Source: Gemmatimonadales bacterium (GTDB lineage Bacteria > Gemmatimonadota > Gemmatimonadetes > Gemmatimonadales > GWC2-71-9). From it: 64,000 nt of DNA. Made by a program: the position numbers and the translations under genes. Shown here piece after piece: positions 8,872 through 16,624 of the stretch. The number at the start of each line of letters is the position of its first letter. The first letter of the stretch is position 1. The notes beneath the pieces were generated by a model that was not told the origin of the DNA, searched no databases, and saw nothing but the letters and a program-made list of their open reading frames with translations. Location: assembly GCA_019637315.1 (NCBI GenBank), contig JAHBVU010000003.1, positions 240,353 through 304,352 on the forward strand. The letters are read 5' to 3'.

Positions 8872-9277
8872 CGGCCTCGACCTCCTCCGGAGCCGGCGGG
8901 AACCACTGCTCGAGCGGGATCGCAGTCGGCGGCTCCTCGTCGTCCGAGCGCTTCGGTACCAGCGCCAGAAGCTCGGCCAGTGCCTCGATCGGCCCGCTCC
9001 CGACCTCCTCGATGGCGGACTCGAACTGTCCGCGGGTCTTACCCTTGACCGTCAGGGCGTACCGCGCCGTGTAGATCCGGCGCCGGTCGCCGTCGATTCG
9101 CGACAGGATGGCCGTACCAAAATCCCGCTGCTGATGGCGGATGGTCCGAAACACCCAGAGGCCGTCGAGTTCAGAGACCGGAAGGCCGAGCCGAATTGCC
9201 TCCACCAGCCGGGTCCAGCCTTCGCCGACGCCAGGGCCGGTTGCAGTCACACCAGGAGCCATGTTCCCACTGATCAT
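8855..9277 (-). CDS. Conserved hypothetical protein, 140 residues
   Basis: I do not recognise this protein. It has no signal peptide or membrane helix. The central part (about residues 35-100) alternates strands and helices, with a basic stretch GDRRRIYTARYALTVKGKTR; the C-terminus is acidic and proline-rich (EEPPTAIPLEQWFPPAPEEVE). A second ATG six codons in (9262) is also possible. It is the first gene of the operon with fur and ccdA, overlapping fur by 17 bases, and has its own promoter. I infer a cytoplasmic accessory protein linked to the Fur gene by translation; any function would be a guess. Confidence 0.7.
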   Translation of the reverse strand: MISGNMAPGVTATGPGVGEGWTRLVEAIRLGLPVSELDGLWVFRTIRHQQRDFGTAILSRIDGDRRRIYTARYALTVKGKTRGQFESAIEEVGSGPIEALAELLALVPKRSDDEEPPTAIPLEQWFPPAPEEVEAVADAS

Positions 9278-9354
9278 TCAAGGACGAGCGCGCGGGTTGC
9301 AACCTGCTCCACCACGCGTGAGGCGGGCGAGTACCCGAGGTATTCCATCGGGAG

Positions 9355-9384
9355 AAAATAGGCCCTCCCCCGACCCCGTATCAA
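9355..9384 (-). promoter_or_regulatory. Sigma-70-type promoter for hypothetical-fur-ccdA operon
   Basis: Read on the minus strand, TTGATA (9384-9379) and TATTTT (9360-9355) are separated by 18 bases. The expected start is near 9348, giving a leader of about 70 bases before the ATG at 9277. The element lies back-to-back with the TonB receptor start. Confidence 0.5.
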
Positions 9385-9390
9385 GCACGC

Positions 9391-9396
9391 TATCTT
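9391..9396 (+). promoter_or_regulatory. -10 element suggesting a leaderless TonB-receptor transcript
   Basis: TATCTT ends six bases before the ATG at 9403. No Shine-Dalgarno sequence lies between them, so transcription would start at or next to the start codon. No good -35 is visible at the usual distance. Confidence 0.3.
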
Positions 9397-9402
9397 GCCC
9401 GC

Positions 9403-11505
9403 ATGGTCGGATTGACAGCTTTCTTTGCCGGGCTCGTGCTGGCGGGTCCGGTTCGGATTCAGCCTCCCCCGGTCGAGGCCCCTGATACGCTGCGCCCAGC
9501 CCGGCTCGCCCCGGTCGAGGTGCAGGTGACCCGAACCTCTGAACGGTCGCTGCACGTGCCCGCCACCGTCTTCGTGGTCGACAGCGCCACGCTTCGGAGT
9601 GCCCAACTGCAGCACGGGCTCGACGAGGTGCTCGGCCGCGTTCCCGGAGTCTATGTCGCCAACCGGTTCAACCCGTCACTGGATCAGCGACTGGCCATTC
9701 GGGGCGCCGGGGCCCGGGCCAACTTCGGCGTCCGCGGCGTCAAAGTCCTCCTGGATGGCATGCCACTCACCCTCCCTGACGGCCAGACTCAGTTGTCCAA
9801 TCTCGACCTCGGGCTGGTCGATCGGATCGAAGTCCTCCTCGGGGCCGCGTCGGCCATGTACGGCAATGCCGGCGGCGGTGTGGTCGCGTTCGAGTCGGCC
9901 CTGCCCACCGAGCGATGGTCGGGACGGGTCCGAGCCGGCGGAGGCAGTTTCGGCACCAGTCGGATTGCCGGTCAGCTCGCCGGAAGCGCCGACGCCTGGA
10001 GCGGATCGGCGGCCCTGTCACGCTACGCCTCGAGCGGGGTGCGACAGCAGAGTACTAGCAGCGCCACCCAACTCACCCTGACCGGCAACCGCGTCCTCGA
10101 TGCTCGCTGGCTGCTCAAGGCGCGCTACTACTACGCCGACAGCCCCGAAGCTCAGAACCCCGGGGCGCTGACGCTCGCCGAGCTGCGCGCCAACCGTGAC
10201 AGTGCCGCCGGCAACAACATTCTGCGCGGCGCCGATAAAGCGGTCCGGCAGCACCAGGCCGGCATCATCCTGACCCACGACAACGGTCGGGGCCGGCGGG
10301 CCGATCTGACGGTCTTCGGGCTGACCCGGGACCTGGACAACCCGCTCGCCACGGCGCCCCCGGGCCCGGCGGGGCCGACGGTCGGCACCTTCAGCGCCAT
10401 TGACCGGGTGGCCGGCGGCATCCGATTGTCCGGCCAGCAGGCCATCGATCAACGTGGCACTCGACTCGGCTTCGGCATCGACCTGCAATCGATGCGTGAC
10501 GACCGGACCAACCGCCGGTCTCGCGGAGGAGCTCCCACCGACACGATCGTAGCCGATCAGCGTGAGACGGCCACCGAATTCGGTCCATATCTCCTGCTCC
10601 ATCTCGAGCCGGCGGCCGGGCTGACGGTCTCGACCGCAACCCGCTACGACCGGGTCGCCTTCCGCGTGGCCGATCGGCACCTCGCCGACGGAGTCGATCA
10701 GTCGGGCCGGAACGTGATGGGCGCCTTCAGCGGCAGTGTCGGAGCCAGCTACGCCCTCTCGGCCGGGCTGGTAGGCTATGCCACGGTTGCCAGCGCCTTC
10801 GAAACCCCGACCACCACGGAACTGGTCAATCAGGCCAACGGCACCATCGGCTTCAATCGCGACCTGGGACCCCAGCGCACGCTGAGCACGGAGGCGGGGC
10901 TCCGCACCAGTGGCACGATCGCGGCGCACCTTGCGGTCTATCGCTCCGCAGTTCGCGACGCATTGGTTCAGGCCCGTGAACAGGACGGGCGCGCCTATTT
11001 CGAGAACGCCGCCCGGCTGACGATCCGCGGTCTGGAAATCGGGGCGGCCTGGCAGCCGGCGCCATGGCTTGCCGCGCAGCTCAGCTACAGCCACACCGAC
11101 GCCCGCTTCAGTCGCTACCTGCTGCGCGACGGCGCGACGCAGGTCTCACTCGACGGCAATCTGGTCCCGGGCATTCCGCGCCACCTTTTCCGTGGTGTCC
11201 TGACTGCCAACGCGGGGCCCCTCCTGGTCGAATGGGATCAGCAGCTCACCTCGCAGATCTACGCCGACGACCGCAACACGCTCGCTGCGGATGGCTGGGG
11301 TCTGGGCATTACATCGATCCGGCTGCGGGCGGCAGCCGGCGCCGGGGGCGGGCTCGGCATGGCGCCGTTCGTGGGCGTTTCCAACCTCTGGAACCGCCGC
11401 TATGTGGCTTCGGTGACCGTCAACGGTTTCGGCGGCCGCGTCTACGAGCCGGCGCCGGGGCGCTGGTTCTATGCAGGCCTGGAGGCGTCGCTGAGACCAC
11501 GCTGA
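9403..11505 (+). CDS. TonB-dependent outer-membrane receptor (FecA/CirA-like)
   Basis: A 700-residue outer-membrane receptor for active uptake of a scarce ligand, probably an iron complex. It has a short signal peptide (MVGLTAFFAGLVLAGPV). The plug domain is at about residues 40-165, with VPGVYVANRF, IRGAGARANFGVRGVKVLLDGMPL and VDRIEVLLGAASAMYGNAGGG. A ~22-strand barrel follows, ending in a typical aromatic C-terminal strand (GRWFYAGLEASLRPR). No carboxypeptidase-like extension is present, unlike the second receptor in this window. The Fur-type regulator divergently upstream makes metal control plausible, but no operator is recognisable. Confidence 0.9.
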   Translation: MVGLTAFFAGLVLAGPVRIQPPPVEAPDTLRPARLAPVEVQVTRTSERSLHVPATVFVVDSATLRSAQLQHGLDEVLGRVPGVYVANRFNPSLDQRLAIRGAGARANFGVRGVKVLLDGMPLTLPDGQTQLSNLDLGLVDRIEVLLGAASAMYGNAGGGVVAFESALPTERWSGRVRAGGGSFGTSRIAGQLAGSADAWSGSAALSRYASSGVRQQSTSSATQLTLTGNRVLDARWLLKARYYYADSPEAQNPGALTLAELRANRDSAAGNNILRGADKAVRQHQAGIILTHDNGRGRRADLTVFGLTRDLDNPLATAPPGPAGPTVGTFSAIDRVAGGIRLSGQQAIDQRGTRLGFGIDLQSMRDDRTNRRSRGGAPTDTIVADQRETATEFGPYLLLHLEPAAGLTVSTATRYDRVAFRVADRHLADGVDQSGRNVMGAFSGSVGASYALSAGLVGYATVASAFETPTTTELVNQANGTIGFNRDLGPQRTLSTEAGLRTSGTIAAHLAVYRSAVRDALVQAREQDGRAYFENAARLTIRGLEIGAAWQPAPWLAAQLSYSHTDARFSRYLLRDGATQVSLDGNLVPGIPRHLFRGVLTANAGPLLVEWDQQLTSQIYADDRNTLAADGWGLGITSIRLRAAAGAGGGLGMAPFVGVSNLWNRRYVASVTVNGFGGRVYEPAPGRWFYAGLEASLRPR

Positions 11506-11520
11506 CGTCGAGTTGGTGGC

Positions 11521-13938
11521 TCAGAGCATCGAGACCGGATCGCGATCGATGGTAACCCGAACCCGTGCCGTTCCGGCCAGTCGCGGTGCTGCGTACCTGA
11601 CGATTCGTCCCAGCGCGCCTTCGGGCCCCTTGAGGACAGCATGCCACCGGTAGCGATCCTTGACCTTCTCGACCGGGCACGGCGCGGGGCCGAGCACCTG
11701 GACCGGCAACTGATGGCGGTCGACCAACGCTGCCACCCAGTCGGCAATGCGGGATGCGGTCCGGGACACCAACCCTTCCGACGTTCCCGACACCACGATA
11801 TTGACCAGCGAGAGGCTCGGCGGGTAGGGCGGATCCTCGCGCGCGGCCCGCTCCATGGCCCAGAACGCCTCGGTATCGTGATGCGCCGCCAGTCGCAGCG
11901 CGGGATGATCCGGGTTCCGCGTCTGCACCAGCACGCGCCCGCCCTTGGGTCCCCGCCCTGCCCGCCCGGCCACCTGCGTAATCAGCTGAAAGGTTCGCTC
12001 GGCGGCGCGGAAATCGGGCAGATGCAAGCCGACATCCGCGTCGACCACACCCACCAGCGTCACATTGGGGAAGTCGATGCCCTTGGCCACCATCTGCGTA
12101 CCAACCAGGATGTCGACCTGCCCCTTTTCGACCCGCTCGAGGATCCGGTGGTGCGACCACTTGGACCCCGTGGTATCGAGATCCATTCGCGCCACCCGGG
12201 CCTCGGGAACCCGCTCGGCCACGACCTGTTCGACCTGCTGCGTTCCGACCCCGCGACTGCGAACCGTCGGATGTCCGCACGCCTTGCACGCCTCCTCGAG
12301 CGGCGCATGATGACCGCAGTAGTGACAGCGCAGTCGGGCCGGGTGACGGTGTATCGTGAGCGAGATACTGCAGTGGGGACAGGTGACCACGTCACCGCAC
12401 GACGGGCATTGCAGGAACGAGGCAAAGCCGCGGCGATTGAGCAGCAGGAGCGCTTGCTCGCCCCGCGCCACCGTTCGTCGCAGCGCGTCATCGAGTGCGA
12501 CGCTCCAGGGCAAACCACCGACGCCCTGAACCTGCGGGGCGGTCTTCAGGTCGACCAGCTCGACGGGGGGGAGCGGGCGGGATCCGACTCGGTCCGGCAG
12601 CCGAATGAGCCGATCGGTCCGCGCCAGCGCCGCTGCGGTTTCGAGGCTTGGTGTCGCGCTGCCCAGCACGAGCCGGGCCCCGTCGAGCCTGCAACGCACC
12701 CGCGCCACGTCGCGCGCATGGTACCGGGGCGCCTCGCCGTTCTTATAGGTAGCCTCGTGCTCCTCATCGATCACGATGTACCCAAGCGACGGAATCGGCG
12801 CGAAGACCGCCGACCTCGGCCCGACCGCGACCATGCGTTCGCCCCGCCTGAGCGCGCGCCAGGCATCGGTCCGTTCCCCTTCGGACAGCGCGCTGTGCAG
12901 CACCGCCACGCGATCGCCAAACACGCCGCGGACCCGACTGACCGTCTGCGGCGTCAGGCCGATCTCCGGAACCAGCACGATCGCCCCACGACCGGCGGCC
13001 ACCGCCTGACTGATGGCCTCCAGATACACCAGCGTCTTACCGCTGCCGGTCACGCCAAACAGCAGCGCATCCTGTCCCGGCTCGAGCGCCGCAATCCGCT
13101 CGACGGCCAGGCGCTGCGGCTCGCTGGGCAGCGGGGGCGCCGTGACACTCATGGCCGCAAAGGGATCGCGATACTGCTCCAGCTCGACAATGCGAACCAG
13201 GCCATCCTCGATCAATGCATCGATCACGGCGGCACTGACGTCCAGTCGGGCTTTGACGTCAGGAACCGGCAGCGGGGCGCCGGCCTGCTCGACCAGTTCG
13301 TAGACCTCGCGTCGCCTCGGTCGGCGCGCAAAGTGGAGGTCCCTCTCGAGCAGGCCAAGACGGGGCTCGGCCAGTTCCAAGGCACGAACCGTGGCACGGC
13401 TGATATCCGCGGGCGGGCTCTCGGTATCGAGCCGGATGGCTCCGATGCGCACCAGACGATCGGCCACCGACCAGAGCGGCTTCTGGAGCGCCCGCGCGGC
13501 ACTGCTCATCGAGGCCCGCCCGCCCTTCCGGTCGAGCCAGCGGATCAGGTCGCCAGCCGTGCCGCCACCCACACCCGCATCCGAGAGCCGGATCAGGTGC
13601 AGCTCCGACTCGCCCCAGAGCGGACCCGGCAGCATGGCCTTGAGAGTGAGGCCTAACGGCGTCCCGTAGTACCCGGCCATCCACTCAGCCGTGCGCAGCA
13701 AGGACGGAGGCAGGGACGGCTCATCATCCGGCGCCGCCAGAATCTCGCGTGGCTGGACGGCCGGCGGGGCCTCGTCGGTACCCACCACGACCCCCACCAT
13801 CTCGCGTCGACGAACCGGCACCACCACCCGGGCACCCGGGACGACCCGATCGGCAAGCGGTGTCGGGACGGCGTAGGTGTACGGCGTGGCAACGGGAAGC
13901 GGTAGCGCGACCTGCACCAAGGGGGAAACAACGGCCAT
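11521..13938 (-). CDS. priA: Primosomal protein N' (PriA helicase)
   Basis: A superfamily-2 3'-5' DNA helicase of 805 residues that reloads the replisome at stalled forks. From the N-terminus it has the 3'BD beta-barrel (VQVALPLPVATPYTY), a winged-helix region, the helicase core with Walker A GVTGSGKT and the DEEH box (VIDEEHEATYK), the double zinc-binding region (CPSCGDVVTCPHC, then CHYCG and CKACG), and helicase lobe 2. I chose ATG 13938 rather than the open TTG at 13968, because MAVVSPLVQVALP matches family N-termini. It converges on the TonB receptor with 15 bases between. Confidence 0.95.
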   Translation of the reverse strand: MAVVSPLVQVALPLPVATPYTYAVPTPLADRVVPGARVVVPVRRREMVGVVVGTDEAPPAVQPREILAAPDDEPSLPPSLLRTAEWMAGYYGTPLGLTLKAMLPGPLWGESELHLIRLSDAGVGGGTAGDLIRWLDRKGGRASMSSAARALQKPLWSVADRLVRIGAIRLDTESPPADISRATVRALELAEPRLGLLERDLHFARRPRRREVYELVEQAGAPLPVPDVKARLDVSAAVIDALIEDGLVRIVELEQYRDPFAAMSVTAPPLPSEPQRLAVERIAALEPGQDALLFGVTGSGKTLVYLEAISQAVAAGRGAIVLVPEIGLTPQTVSRVRGVFGDRVAVLHSALSEGERTDAWRALRRGERMVAVGPRSAVFAPIPSLGYIVIDEEHEATYKNGEAPRYHARDVARVRCRLDGARLVLGSATPSLETAAALARTDRLIRLPDRVGSRPLPPVELVDLKTAPQVQGVGGLPWSVALDDALRRTVARGEQALLLLNRRGFASFLQCPSCGDVVTCPHCSISLTIHRHPARLRCHYCGHHAPLEEACKACGHPTVRSRGVGTQQVEQVVAERVPEARVARMDLDTTGSKWSHHRILERVEKGQVDILVGTQMVAKGIDFPNVTLVGVVDADVGLHLPDFRAAERTFQLITQVAGRAGRGPKGGRVLVQTRNPDHPALRLAAHHDTEAFWAMERAAREDPPYPPSLSLVNIVVSGTSEGLVSRTASRIADWVAALVDRHQLPVQVLGPAPCPVEKVKDRYRWHAVLKGPEGALGRIVRYAAPRLAGTARVRVTIDRDPVSML

Positions 13939-13980
13939 GCCGGGAATGTAAGGCCACGACCCGGGCAACGGATACGCGAA

Positions 13981-14010
13981 CGGGGGAGCGGCAAGCTTGC
14001 CGCTCCCCCG
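13981..14010 (-). terminator. Palindromic terminator after the dipeptide epimerase
   Basis: A 30-base perfect palindrome (arms of GGGGGAGCGGCAAG type) lies between the end of the epimerase gene (14034) and the priA start. It can form a stem of up to 13 bp with a minimal loop. No T-run follows, so it may act with Rho or insulate priA. Confidence 0.6.
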
Positions 14011-14033
14011 TCGACACCACGACCCGCTGCGTC

Positions 14034-15059
14034 CTAGCCGCGAACGCCGACCCCGAGCCCCGGGCCGGTCGGCAGCACGATCTGACCGTTGTCGATCGTG
14101 GCACCGGTGTACGGGTCATTGGACAGGAGCGCGGCGCCGTCCAGATCGGCGATGTCGACCAGGGGCGTGAAGTGCGCAGCAGCCGTGATCGCAATCGAGG
14201 ACTCCAGCATGCAGCCCACCATCACCATCATGTGATGCGCCCGCGCAATCGCGATCATTCGGATCGCCTCGCGGAGGCTGCCCGTCTTGGCCAGCTTGAT
14301 GTTGATGCCGTCGACCATGCCCACCAGCCGCGGAATATCGGCCGAGGTGATGCAGCTCTCGTCGACGATGAGGGGAATCCGGGATGCTTTCGCGATCAGG
14401 CCCAGCCCCTCGATGTCGTTGGGGACCAGCGGCTGCTCCAGGACCGTCACGCCGTACTCCTCGAGGATCGGCAGCATCCGGATCGTCTGCTTGCGGGTCC
14501 AGCCGCAGTTGGCGTCGACCCGCAACTCGCGATCGGTGACATCCCGAATGGCCTGAAGGATCTCGAGGTCGTTTTCGAGCCCCAGCTTGATCTTGAGAAT
14601 CGGATACTGCTCGGCCTCCCGGACCTTCTTCTTGATCATCTCGGCCGTGTCGATGCCGATCGTGAAGGTCGACTTCGGCGCCTTGGCCGCATCGAGCCCC
14701 CAGAGCTGATAGAGCGGCACGCCGAGCCGCTTGCCGACCAGGTCGTGCAGCGCGGTGGAGATTGCCGCGCGGACCGAGTTGTTGTCGGTGACGAACGCCT
14801 CGAGCGTGCGCTCGGCGTCTTCCAGGTGGAAGGCGTTTTCGGGCATCACGCTCGCGTAGGCGTCGATGGCCGCCAGCGCCGTCTCGACCGTCTCGCCGTA
14901 GAAGGCCACCGGCGTCACTTCACCCCATCCCTCGAGCCCGTCGCTGTCGATGACTTTGACGAGAATGGTCCGATTGGTGTCCCGGCTGCTCCGGGCAATC
15001 TTGAAGGGGTACTTGGTCTTGAGGGTCAGGATTTCGGTCTGAATGCGCAGGCGGGCCAC
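14034..15059 (-). CDS. L-Ala-D/L-Glu (dipeptide) epimerase
   Basis: A 341-residue enolase-superfamily enzyme of the muconate-lactonizing subgroup, predicted to epimerise L-Ala-D-Glu from murein tripeptide to L-Ala-L-Glu. Catalytic and metal residues align with the Bacillus subtilis enzyme: K156-x-K158 in LKIKLG, metal ligands D182, E208 and D233, and K255 in NIKLAKTGS. The GCMLESS segment near the C-terminus is typical of dipeptide specificity. It starts at GTG 15059 with GAGAGG 7 bases upstream. With nagZ-anmK-murQ about 9 kb away it completes a murein-recycling theme. It has its own promoter with an overlapping inverted repeat. Confidence 0.88.
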   Translation of the reverse strand: MARLRIQTEILTLKTKYPFKIARSSRDTNRTILVKVIDSDGLEGWGEVTPVAFYGETVETALAAIDAYASVMPENAFHLEDAERTLEAFVTDNNSVRAAISTALHDLVGKRLGVPLYQLWGLDAAKAPKSTFTIGIDTAEMIKKKVREAEQYPILKIKLGLENDLEILQAIRDVTDRELRVDANCGWTRKQTIRMLPILEEYGVTVLEQPLVPNDIEGLGLIAKASRIPLIVDESCITSADIPRLVGMVDGINIKLAKTGSLREAIRMIAIARAHHMMVMVGCMLESSIAITAAAHFTPLVDIADLDGAALLSNDPYTGATIDNGQIVLPTGPGLGVGVRG

Positions 15060-15104
15060 GGGAAAGCCTCTCGGTTACGGCGCCAATGAAGGGTGGTCAG
15101 GGGT

Positions 15105-15149
15105 TCCACGAACGGCGTGAATTGTATCCGTTCGTGGACACAATGCCAA
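15105..15149 (-). promoter_or_regulatory. Epimerase promoter with inverted-repeat operator over the -10 box
   Basis: On the minus strand TTGGCA (15149-15144) and TACAAT (15126-15121) are 17 bases apart, a strong sigma-70 pattern. An 11-bp perfect inverted repeat (TCCACGAACGG at 15105-15115 against its complement at 15128-15138, 12-base spacer) brackets the -10 box. The layout is typical of a repressor operator. The same arms could also form an RNA hairpin at the end of the upstream deacetylase transcript. Confidence 0.6.
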
Positions 15150-15166
15150 TGCGGCGAGGCGTCGGA

Positions 15167-16060
15167 TCAGGCCATGGCGCGGACGACGGCTTCAGCGCCG
15201 TCCGCGAGACGGTGCGGCACGTAGCCGCCTTCGAGCACGGCCATCAGGGGCACCTCGGGAAAGGCGGTACGAATCCGGCCGACCCAGGTAGCGTAGTGCT
15301 CGGGCTCCAGGGTAAACCCGCCGAGCAGGTCACCCCGCATCGAGTCGAAGCCGGCCGAAAGCAGGATGGCGCCCGGGGTCCAGCCGTCGGTTGCCTGCTG
15401 AATCGCGCTCCAGAGCGTTTCGAGATACGCCTCGGCCGGGAGGCCGGCCCGCATCGGCAGGTTGGTGACGTTGCCGACGCCCCGCTCGTCGCGCGACCCG
15501 CTGAAGGGCCAATGCGGCCACTGATGCATCGAGATGAAGCGGATGGCAGGATCCTGCTCGACGAGCGCCTGGGTACCGTTGCCGTGGTGTACGTCCCAAT
15601 CGACGATCAGCACGCGTTCGATTCCGTAGGTCTGCGCTTCGCGGGCCGCAATCACGACGTTGCCGAGCAGGCAGAATCCCATGGCGGTATCGGCGAGCGC
15701 GTGGTGCCCCGGGGGGCGTACCGCGGCAAAGGCGGGTTGCCCCCCCAGGGCCGACTCGAGCGCAGCAAGCGTTGCTCCGGCGCCCCCCATGGCGGCTTCG
15801 AAGCTGGCTTCGTTCATCGCGGTATCGGCGTCGAGCGTTCCGCCGCCGGCCCTGGCCATGGCCTCGAGACGGTCGAGATATGCCGCCGGATGCACCCGTT
15901 CGACGACTGATCGGGCCGCCGGCTCCGCCTCGCGAACCGCGGCAGCATCGATGCCGCGGAGTCGATCGAGCAGGACTTCGATGCGACGGGGAGACTCGGG
16001 ATGCCCGATGCGAACGACGTGATCCGGGCAGCGCGAGTGGGTAAAGACCGGTGCGATCAT
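15167..16060 (-). CDS. Histone deacetylase-family (AcuC/HDAC-like) amidohydrolase
   Basis: A 297-residue zinc hydrolase of the arginase/deacetylase fold. Bacterial members remove acetyl groups from protein lysines or from polyamines. Visible signatures are HPESPRRIE near the N-terminus, RPPGHHA with the catalytic His pair, DWDVHHGNGTQ with zinc ligands Asp and His, and SAGFDS with the second Asp. I chose ATG 16060; a GTG two codons earlier is also open. It is the last gene of the glyS-led operon, 28 bases after the ubiquitin-fold gene. Protein-lysine deacetylation or polyamine deacetylation are equally likely. Confidence 0.9.
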   Translation of the reverse strand: MIAPVFTHSRCPDHVVRIGHPESPRRIEVLLDRLRGIDAAAVREAEPAARSVVERVHPAAYLDRLEAMARAGGGTLDADTAMNEASFEAAMGGAGATLAALESALGGQPAFAAVRPPGHHALADTAMGFCLLGNVVIAAREAQTYGIERVLIVDWDVHHGNGTQALVEQDPAIRFISMHQWPHWPFSGSRDERGVGNVTNLPMRAGLPAEAYLETLWSAIQQATDGWTPGAILLSAGFDSMRGDLLGGFTLEPEHYATWVGRIRTAFPEVPLMAVLEGGYVPHRLADGAEAVVRAMA

Positions 16061-16088
16061 TGGCACCGGGCAGTGCGGACCGTGAGAC

Positions 16089-16346
16089 TCACCGGGTCGG
16101 CCGTCGATGGCGCCGCAGCACGATCAGGGCGCCGTTCGGAACCACGCCCGCATCGGCCATGGTGGCCGAACCCTCCGGTACCTCCGCACCGCGAAACTTG
16201 ACGAGATACTGATCCGGCGAGGTTCGCACCTTCGCCTGCGCCAGGGCGCGCGCTTTCACGTCGCTCACCCGGACGTCCGCCGGGACATTGAGTGCGATTT
16301 CATCCCAGGTATCGAGCACCGTCACGCGCACGGGAATGGTGGTCAT
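16089..16346 (-). CDS. Small ubiquitin-fold (beta-grasp) protein, 85 residues
   Basis: The pattern looks like a ubiquitin/YukD-type beta-grasp: two N-terminal strands (IPVRVTVLD, EIALNVP), a helix (VSDVKARALAQA), then strands YLVKFRGAEV and GALIVLRR with a hydrophobic turn between. There is no C-terminal Gly-Gly; the tail ends RRHRRPTR, so it is not an obvious ThiS/MoaD sulfur carrier. Its ATG overlaps the stop of the 88-residue gene by four bases, so the two products are probably partners. It is too short and divergent for a firm family call. The longer open frame to 17054 runs antisense to the beta-propeller gene. Confidence 0.7.
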   Translation of the reverse strand: MTTIPVRVTVLDTWDEIALNVPADVRVSDVKARALAQAKVRTSPDQYLVKFRGAEVPEGSATMADAGVVPNGALIVLRRHRRPTR

Positions 16347-16609
16347 GCGGCCCGTCCGGGCAACGTGCTGAGGAAGCGTCCGACCGCCTGATCGAAGAGC
16401 AGGGTGGACGCCCGCACCCGCTGACCGCTCGGGTCGGAGGACACGATGGCCAGGGCGATTTCCTCCCCGCCCTGGCCGCGAAGCGTCAGGTAATCGGCCC
16501 CTTCCTTCTCGGGATAGGCGGCCTGATTGGGCACCCGCTCGGCAAAGAACTCTTTGGCTCGCGCAATCACTTCGGCGGCCGTCAGGCTGGTCGTCGTCTC
16601 GTGAATCAT
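16343..16609 (-). CDS. Hypothetical protein, 88 residues
   Basis: I do not recognise this protein. It begins with a helix (TAAEVIARAKEFFAERV), followed by short strands (ADYLTLRGQGG, EEIALAIVSSD) and a final helix (STLLFDQAVGRFLSTLP). There is no signal peptide. It lies 15 bases after the beta-propeller gene and is translationally coupled (ATGA) to the ubiquitin-fold gene. The acidic-basic balance and compact size suggest a soluble single-domain protein that acts with its coupled partner. Confidence 0.65.
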   Translation of the reverse strand: MIHETTTSLTAAEVIARAKEFFAERVPNQAAYPEKEGADYLTLRGQGGEEIALAIVSSDPSGQRVRASTLLFDQAVGRFLSTLPGRAA

Positions 16610-16624
16610 GGGGTGTCGTTACCG

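Noticed and set aside
11641..13656. 671-residue open frame antisense to priA
   Set aside because: No start signal, no domain, wholly inside priA.
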